Positions 38,426-42,599 of a stretch of DNA of 42,599 nt are shown piece after piece. The first letter of the stretch is position 1, and every line of letters begins with the position of its first letter. Origin of the DNA: Candidatus Gottesmanbacteria bacterium RIFCSPLOWO2_01_FULL_39_12b (GTDB lineage Bacteria; Patescibacteriota; Microgenomatia; 2-02-FULL-39-11); contig MFJR01000015.1 of NCBI GenBank assembly GCA_001780955.1, positions 51,989 to 94,587 of the forward strand. Direction: 5' to 3'. The notes under the pieces were generated by a model. The model saw only the letters and a list, made by a program, of their open reading frames with translations, searched no databases and was not told the origin of the DNA. The position numbers were made by a program, and so were the translations under genes.

Positions 38426-38557
38426 CCGTTCAGGAGTTACCAAAGTAAATGTCGTTGCGATCCCGACTCAGTCGGGAGAAGCAATCCCGTCGGGATCGCC
38501 ACAGCTACTTCGTAGCTTCGCGATGACAAATGTTTTGTCAAATCCTGAACGATTACC
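38421..38557. mobile_element. MITE-like palindromic element
   Basis: Terminal inverted repeats of 15 bases with 13 matches (AGTAACCGTTCAGGA at 38421-38435; complement of 38543-38557 reads GGTAATCGTTCAGGA). Inside are TGTCGTTGCGA...TCGCGATGACA and smaller hairpins (CCCGACTCAGTCGGG, AGCTACTTCGTAGCT). About 137 bases and no coding capacity. Confidence 0.65.
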
Positions 38558-38603
38558 TGGTTCGGTATTGACACGAATTTGAATAAATGAAACCATTAAG
38601 GTA

Positions 38604-39824
38604 ATGAACATTTCTTTACAGGAAATCAGCCCGACAAATCCCCAACATAATTCTATTTTTAAAAAAAACATTCTAATCCTTATTCTTTTGTTATGGATTT
38701 TAATATTGGGAGGACTGTATTTGCTGGTAGTAAATAAGAGGCAAAACCGTTCAAACGGAAAGCAGGTTGTACAGAATTCTGATTCTTCCGCTTTGTTATC
38801 ACCGACTATAAATCCGGACAACCTGATAGAAATGCTTGGCATGAGTATGTATCCCAATTATTTAGACAACGCTTATTATTCGGTGGACAGGGAATCCTAC
38901 GTCAACACGGATCCTCAAAGAGGAGATGTTGTGATAGTAGAAAGATCAGATGATAACAATTCTGTTTTATTTTTTGTCAAAAGGATAATTGGCTTGCCAG
39001 GAGAAACCATCATGATAAGTAACGGCAAAGTGTATATTAACAGCGTTTTATTATCAGAACCCTATCTTTCGCAGGAAGCAAAAACTGAACTTTGGCCGGG
39101 TAGCCTTATTCAAGAAAGCCAAACTTTGACGATACCATCTGGCCAGTTTTTCGTGATGGGTGACAATAGGGCTCATAGTTCAGATTCACGTGAATGGAAT
39201 TTTATACCCAAGGAACAGATAATAGCTAAAGTACTTTCCTGCGCCATAAACTGTTCTCCGGATCACGTTCGGAAAACAGAGGAGGATTACACCAAAGGAG
39301 AAGTTGTGGTATCTTTTGAGGAAAATACGAGACTGGATCAGGCAAAAGAGCTGTTTTCCCGGTTTGGGATTGTCGAATACGAAAATTATCCCTGGAAGAG
39401 CAAGTATAAAAACACAGATTACGGTGCTATCTTAAACAGCTGGAATCAGTTCATACTAAAAGTGGGTCCAGGCAGCGAAGATGAAATGATAGCTAAACTA
39501 CTTGGAGAACTTATTGTTAGAGGAGCATCCAAAAATTACACAAGGCCTTTTGATGTTGACTTGGACCGGGATATAGAAGATTTAGTTCAAAACATAGAGC
39601 AAAAAATCACATTATTACAGAGTCTTATCGATATGCCAATTAAGGCGTGTAAAGAATCCTATCCAAAATCAGAAGAGCTCAGGCGTAGTTATTGCTTTTC
39701 AATCGGTAAAGAGAAGGTATGCAGACTCAGCGATCTAAGAGGACATGATTTGAGAGAATTTAACACAAAAATGGAAGAAATGATAAGTGAATGTGTAAAA
39801 TCGCAAGATGAACAGGGTAATTAA
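38604..39824 (+). CDS. lepB: Signal peptidase I with an uncharacterised C-terminal extension
   Basis: 406 residues, about twice the usual small signal peptidase. One N-terminal membrane helix (about 23-42), then the S26 core: Ser81 in MLGMSMYPN, Lys126 in FFVKRIIGLPGE, and GDNRAHSSDSREW (186-198). The core ends near residue 212. The following 190 residues are a soluble outer domain of unknown type with four Cys (CKESYPKSEELRRSYC...CRL...C), which may form disulfides. It removes signal peptides of exported proteins. The next gene is 17 bases away and also encodes an anchored outer protein with Cys pairs. Confidence 0.87.
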   Translation: MNISLQEISPTNPQHNSIFKKNILILILLLWILILGGLYLLVVNKRQNRSNGKQVVQNSDSSALLSPTINPDNLIEMLGMSMYPNYLDNAYYSVDRESYVNTDPQRGDVVIVERSDDNNSVLFFVKRIIGLPGETIMISNGKVYINSVLLSEPYLSQEAKTELWPGSLIQESQTLTIPSGQFFVMGDNRAHSSDSREWNFIPKEQIIAKVLSCAINCSPDHVRKTEEDYTKGEVVVSFEENTRLDQAKELFSRFGIVEYENYPWKSKYKNTDYGAILNSWNQFILKVGPGSEDEMIAKLLGELIVRGASKNYTRPFDVDLDRDIEDLVQNIEQKITLLQSLIDMPIKACKESYPKSEELRRSYCFSIGKEKVCRLSDLRGHDLREFNTKMEEMISECVKSQDEQGN

Positions 39825-39841
39825 TTTCTCTTCTTGAAATA

Positions 39842-40657
39842 ATGAGGAAAAGTAAACTAAAGAATGATTCTTTCATAAAAAGACATAAGGTACTTGTTTC
39901 TATCCTTTTGTCATTCCTGTTCCTGTTCTTTCTAGCTTATTGGTGGATTGTAAAGTCAACGGCAGTGAGAATACCTGTTAAATCTTTCAGATTTATTGAT
40001 GCGTTGTCTGAAGAACCGATAAAAGACATAGAGCTCATTATTACTTCTAGATATATGTGTCCAAGGGTAATACCAAAGTGTAACCAGGAAAATCAAATTG
40101 TTTATGTAACCGATAGCGAAGGAAAATTATCCGCAAACGGGATGGATCAAAATGATTCATTTATTTTAAGTGAGACATGGAATAAATTATTTGATAATCT
40201 TCTGAATTTATTCTTATATGGTGAAAGAGGTTTTGTTAAACTTAGGTTTATTGACGACAGATATAAAATTATTTTACAAAACGAGTTTTTTGAAAATGGT
40301 AAAATACCGCAGTTCAATCCATTAGTTATTCCTTGGGGTATAAATTATAAGTTAATTTTAATTAAAGTGACGCGTGAAGATTTAGCGGTGGCAGATATTA
40401 ATACTGCAAAAGAAATAGCGAGGATAAATTTATTAAAAGATACCCGATTTAAATCATGCTATTCAAATGATGATTTAGAGCATATATCTGATGGAAATAT
40501 AGATATAAAGCAGGGTAAGTGGCTAGTGGATTATCATGTAAACCGTTTCTGTGAAGATCAGACCAAATGTCAAACCTATCAAAAATGTTCTTATCAGGTA
40601 AGAATCGATTCTATAACTGGTGATGTGGAAGAAGTCAGAGAAATAGAGAATAATTAA
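39842..40657 (+). CDS. Uncharacterised single-pass membrane protein
   Basis: 271 residues, not recognised. Basic N terminus then one membrane helix (VSILLSFLFLFFLAYWWIV, about 19-37), so most of it is outside the membrane. The outer part starts with beta-like sequence (IPVKSFRFIDALSEEPIKDIELIITSRYMC), resembling a carboxypeptidase-regulatory or Ig-like fold. It has Cys pairs (CPRVIPKC, CEDQTKCQTYQKC) and ends with YQVRIDSITGDVEEVREIE, which has the look of a PepSY-type strand-helix end. Close spacing suggests cotranscription with the signal peptidase. Confidence 0.55.
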   Translation: MRKSKLKNDSFIKRHKVLVSILLSFLFLFFLAYWWIVKSTAVRIPVKSFRFIDALSEEPIKDIELIITSRYMCPRVIPKCNQENQIVYVTDSEGKLSANGMDQNDSFILSETWNKLFDNLLNLFLYGERGFVKLRFIDDRYKIILQNEFFENGKIPQFNPLVIPWGINYKLILIKVTREDLAVADINTAKEIARINLLKDTRFKSCYSNDDLEHISDGNIDIKQGKWLVDYHVNRFCEDQTKCQTYQKCSYQVRIDSITGDVEEVREIENN

Positions 40658-40696
40658 AATATAAACGTTATGGAATTAGACAGGTAATTTTCCAAC

Positions 40697-41413
40697 ATGA
40701 AAAAACAGGACATTTTGCTTAAACGAAGATTAATAGGTATTAGTGCGGGAATAATCGTTTATTTCAGTTGGGGAGTCATCATGACGCTAAGATTTATCTT
40801 ATTTAACCGGTTCGGTATTAGTTACGACCAGAATGGCATTTTTGATTTAGCAGGCAAGGCAATCAACTTTCCAGTATCTATTTTGTTACCAGTCATAGCG
40901 GGTTTTGTAGCGGCAATAATAATCAGAAAAGATATTTACCTTAACAGTGCCTTGGTTGTAATAATTCCAACATTATTGAATATTCTTATACTAGTATCCC
41001 TCTTTTTTCTCCCAAAGTTTAACCTTCTTGGTTCCCAGTTTCTTAAAGATCGCCTGACACTAGTCTTTTTAAATGACATTAGTGATACATTACTTGCAAT
41101 AACTGGAGGAATGTTAGCAAAATTTAAGTTAGAAAGAGAAATGAAGAAGACAGCTATAACTCACATCTCTAAAACTTTTAAAATTATCGGTTTTTTGGCA
41201 ATTTTTTTTTCAGCAGTATCCGGTTTGTACGGCAGATTTGTGAATAATCGGCTAATTTATCAAGTAATATCAGGAGACACCATAGAGAGCGTTGCGCGGA
41301 AATATAAAACTACTACCCGGAAAATCATAGATTTCCCGGGTAATTATTTTGGGGATGATCATTTTAGTTTGACACTGGGACAGATCCTGGTGATTCCGGG
41401 AGGTGAGAATTAG
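40697..41413 (+). CDS. Polytopic membrane protein with C-terminal LysM domain
   Basis: 238 residues. About five hydrophobic segments in residues 10-175, then a LysM-like module (YQVISGDTIESVARKYKTTTRKIIDF...FSLTLGQILVIPGG, about 189-236), which binds peptidoglycan. The membrane part is unrecognised. It may link membrane and cell wall. 39 bases after the previous gene. Confidence 0.7.
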   Translation: MKKQDILLKRRLIGISAGIIVYFSWGVIMTLRFILFNRFGISYDQNGIFDLAGKAINFPVSILLPVIAGFVAAIIIRKDIYLNSALVVIIPTLLNILILVSLFFLPKFNLLGSQFLKDRLTLVFLNDISDTLLAITGGMLAKFKLEREMKKTAITHISKTFKIIGFLAIFFSAVSGLYGRFVNNRLIYQVISGDTIESVARKYKTTTRKIIDFPGNYFGDDHFSLTLGQILVIPGGEN

Positions 41414-41524
41414 GCCGCATCCGATAATAACTTGAATATATCGGTGCGGCACAAAGGGAAGTACCAGACGGTACCTCCCAAAGGGTCGTAATCGTCCCGC
41501 TAAGCGGGGGACGAACGAGCCCTT
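41414..41524 (+). ncRNA. Structured intergenic region, candidate RNA
   Basis: Three adjacent stems: GCCGCATCCGAT (41414-41425) with ATCGGTGCGGC (41440-41450); GGGA-GTACC (41456-41465) with GGTAC-TCCC (41470-41479); AAGGG (41481-41485) with CCCTT (41520-41524) enclosing CGT/ACG and a CGTCC...GGACG stem. The first stem may end the LysM gene transcript. No coding frame fits and no known RNA family is recognised. Confidence 0.4.
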
Positions 41525-41650
41525 AGTGTTCTACTTGCTTTTTGTCTTATTTCCGGTTGCTTATCTTCAGCCTAAATCCTTTTATGTAATATGAGAATAA
41601 TTTTTGATACATAACAATATAATCACAGATTATTATGGTAAAATCAAGAT

Positions 41651-42598
41651 ATGGGTAATTTGACTTACTTAAAAAACTTATACTTACTCTCTAAGGATTC
41701 CCACAAGGGTCAGAATGGAAAATTGTTGATTATTGGCGGGTCCCATCTCTTTCACTCCGCCTCGTTGTGGTCTTTAAAAGTGGCCAGCAGGATTGTGGAT
41801 CTGGTGCATTACAGTTCGGTAGAAGAGAACAATAAAATTGTTCAGAAGCTAAAGGAGGAATTCCGGGACGGAATCGTAGTGCCGAGGGCTGAAATTGAAT
41901 CATATATTGAAGAGGATGATTGTATATTAATCGGGCCGGGGATGGTGCGAACCGAAACGTCAAATGCCAAAGCTCAATCCGCCAGCTGGCGGACAAATCC
42001 ACAACTTAAATCTCAAAGTTTAAAAGATATTGAGAAAATCGGCGATGAGGGAGTGCAGACGTATTACTTAACTAAGTATTTGCTGCTAAAATATCCCAAG
42101 AAAAAATGGGTGATTGATGCGGGAGCCTTGCAGATGATGGAGCCGGAATGGATTCCTGAGAATGCGATACTAACGCCGCACCATAGGGAATTTGAGTTAT
42201 TAAAATCCAAAATCCAAAATTCAAATTTCAAACCAAATCCAAAATTCAAATTTCAAAATAAACAAATTGAAGAACAAGTGAAAATGTTTGCAAAAGAATA
42301 TAAGTGCGTAGTTTTGTTAAAAGGAGAGAAAGATATTGTGGCTTCAAAGGATCAGTTGGAAATAATTGAAGGAGGGAATAGCGGGATGACGAAAGGGGGG
42401 ACCGGGGATGTGTTAGCTGGATTGGTGGCTGCTCTTTACTGCAAGAATGACGCTTTTACATCAGCTGTTGCTGCGTCAATTATCAATAAAAAAGCAGGAG
42501 AAGATGTGTATCAGAAAATGGGTTTTTGGTTTAATGCTTCCGACCTTGCCGACCAAATTCCCCAGACGATGAAGAGTTTACTTGGGATATATGTTTAA
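41651..42598 (+). CDS. nnrD: ADP/ATP-dependent NAD(P)H-hydrate dehydratase (YjeF C-terminal domain)
   Basis: 315 residues. Repairs hydrated NAD(P)H. Seen: GKLLIIGGSHLFHSASLWS (23-41), VIDAGALQMM (154-163), AILTPHHREFE (172-182) and the catalytic NSGMTKGGTGDVLAGLVAAL (243-262). No epimerase domain is fused. Two insertions come from dispersed repeats: residues about 104-123 (SNAKAQSASWRTNPQLKSQ, 41960-42013) and 185-204 (KSKIQNSNFKPNPKFKFQNK, 42203-42262). Both are in surface loops by position. TATAAT lies at 41618-41623, 27 bases before the ATG, and no Shine-Dalgarno is visible. Confidence 0.9.
   Translation: MGNLTYLKNLYLLSKDSHKGQNGKLLIIGGSHLFHSASLWSLKVASRIVDLVHYSSVEENNKIVQKLKEEFRDGIVVPRAEIESYIEEDDCILIGPGMVRTETSNAKAQSASWRTNPQLKSQSLKDIEKIGDEGVQTYYLTKYLLLKYPKKKWVIDAGALQMMEPEWIPENAILTPHHREFELLKSKIQNSNFKPNPKFKFQNKQIEEQVKMFAKEYKCVVLLKGEKDIVASKDQLEIIEGGNSGMTKGGTGDVLAGLVAALYCKNDAFTSAVAASIINKKAGEDVYQKMGFWFNASDLADQIPQTMKSLLGIYV
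41960..42013. repeat. Composite dispersed repeat in nnrD, copy 1
   Basis: Contains the palindrome TCCGCCAGCTGGCGGA (41978-41993) with CAAATCC-type units, as at 32803-32876. Translated as QSASWRTNP. Confidence 0.8.
42203..42262. repeat. AAATCC/AAATTC-type dispersed repeat in nnrD, copy 2
   Basis: Direct units AAATCCAAAATCC, AAATTCAAATTTC and variants over about 60 bases, in frame. Confidence 0.8.
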
Positions 42599-42599
42599 A

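Larger units (their letters stand above)
38140..38603. other. 464-base gap: two possible small ORFs and a MITE-like element
   Basis: No conventional gene. It holds a possible 40-codon membrane peptide, a 39-codon ORF that ends in the terminal repeat of a palindromic element, and that element itself (38421-38557). TTGACA occurs at 38568-38573, but no good -10 follows at normal spacing for the signal peptidase gene. Confidence 0.6.

Noticed and set aside
1-42599. CRISPR array
   Set aside because: No regularly spaced identical repeats with unique spacers. The short AAATTC and AAGTNACTTA arrays have no spacers.

Overview
The window reads as a chromosomal segment of an AT-rich bacterium with a small genome, most likely a member of the Candidate Phyla Radiation (Patescibacteria), probably of the Microgenomates group. 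This is inferred from gene content and style: a DUF5667 protein, an archaeal-type UMP kinase, a stand-alone 5'-3' exonuclease, a TraG/VirB4-like ATPase, tightly overlapping genes, few Shine-Dalgarno sequences, and many short palindromic repeats placed in frame inside conserved genes. No marker in the window fixes the lineage. TGA is used as a stop codon (for example trpD, trpC, fpg), so the genetic code is standard.

Layout. 1-1169: a broken membrane-anchored glycosidase-like gene and a secreted DUF5667 protein. 1.3-4.9 kb: the deoxyribonucleotide and vitamin B12 cluster, with a pair of NrdR boxes over a promoter, nrdR, the B12-dependent class II ribonucleotide reductase nrdJ, and a PduO-type cob(I)alamin adenosyltransferase. 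4.87-11 kb: a cobalamin riboswitch with terminator, then a large unknown protein, a DUF4430 protein, a DUF6580 integral membrane protein, a small unknown protein and a TraG/VirB4-like ATPase. The first genes of this unit are a candidate B12-acquisition system. 11.0-15.6 kb: an accessory stretch that starts at a tRNA-Ile(UAU) gene and holds interleaved inverted repeats, an IS30-family element, a membrane protein, a retropepsin-like/DUF5678 pair, a YdjM-like protein and a Xer-type recombinase. 15.6-20.9 kb: ftsB-like gene, tRNA-Met, tRNA-fMet, a Fic protein with a palindromic operator, a GIY-YIG protein, a PMT-like glycosyltransferase divergent from an MBL-fold hydrolase, and a VapBC-type module.

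20.9-28.9 kb: a T-box leader followed by trpE-G-D-C-F-B-A and a YbaK-TrpRS fusion. This is a complete chorismate-to-tryptophan pathway plus the tRNA-charging enzyme, apparently controlled by uncharged tRNA-Trp. 28.9-36.8 kb: housekeeping genes (tRNA-binding protein, ftsH, 5'-3' exonuclease, GT4 glycosyltransferase, fpg, pyrH, recF). A second toxin-antitoxin module sits between fpg and a left-over fpg 3' end. 36.9-42.6 kb: a DUF4143 ATPase, a MITE-like element, signal peptidase I with an extra C-terminal domain, two membrane proteins (one with LysM), a structured intergenic region and an NAD(P)HX dehydratase-like gene.

Two themes run through the window. First, many genes have a TATAAT-like -10 element only 6-12 bases before the start codon, implying leaderless or nearly leaderless mRNAs. 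Second, several families of short repeats have entered coding genes in frame (trpA, the GT4 enzyme, recF, the tRNA-binding protein, the NAD(P)HX dehydratase) and the peripheral parts of both riboswitches. The most interesting unit is the riboswitch-controlled operon at 4.87-8.2 kb, which together with nrdJ and the adenosyltransferase suggests a vitamin B12 scavenging system built from uncharacterised parts.
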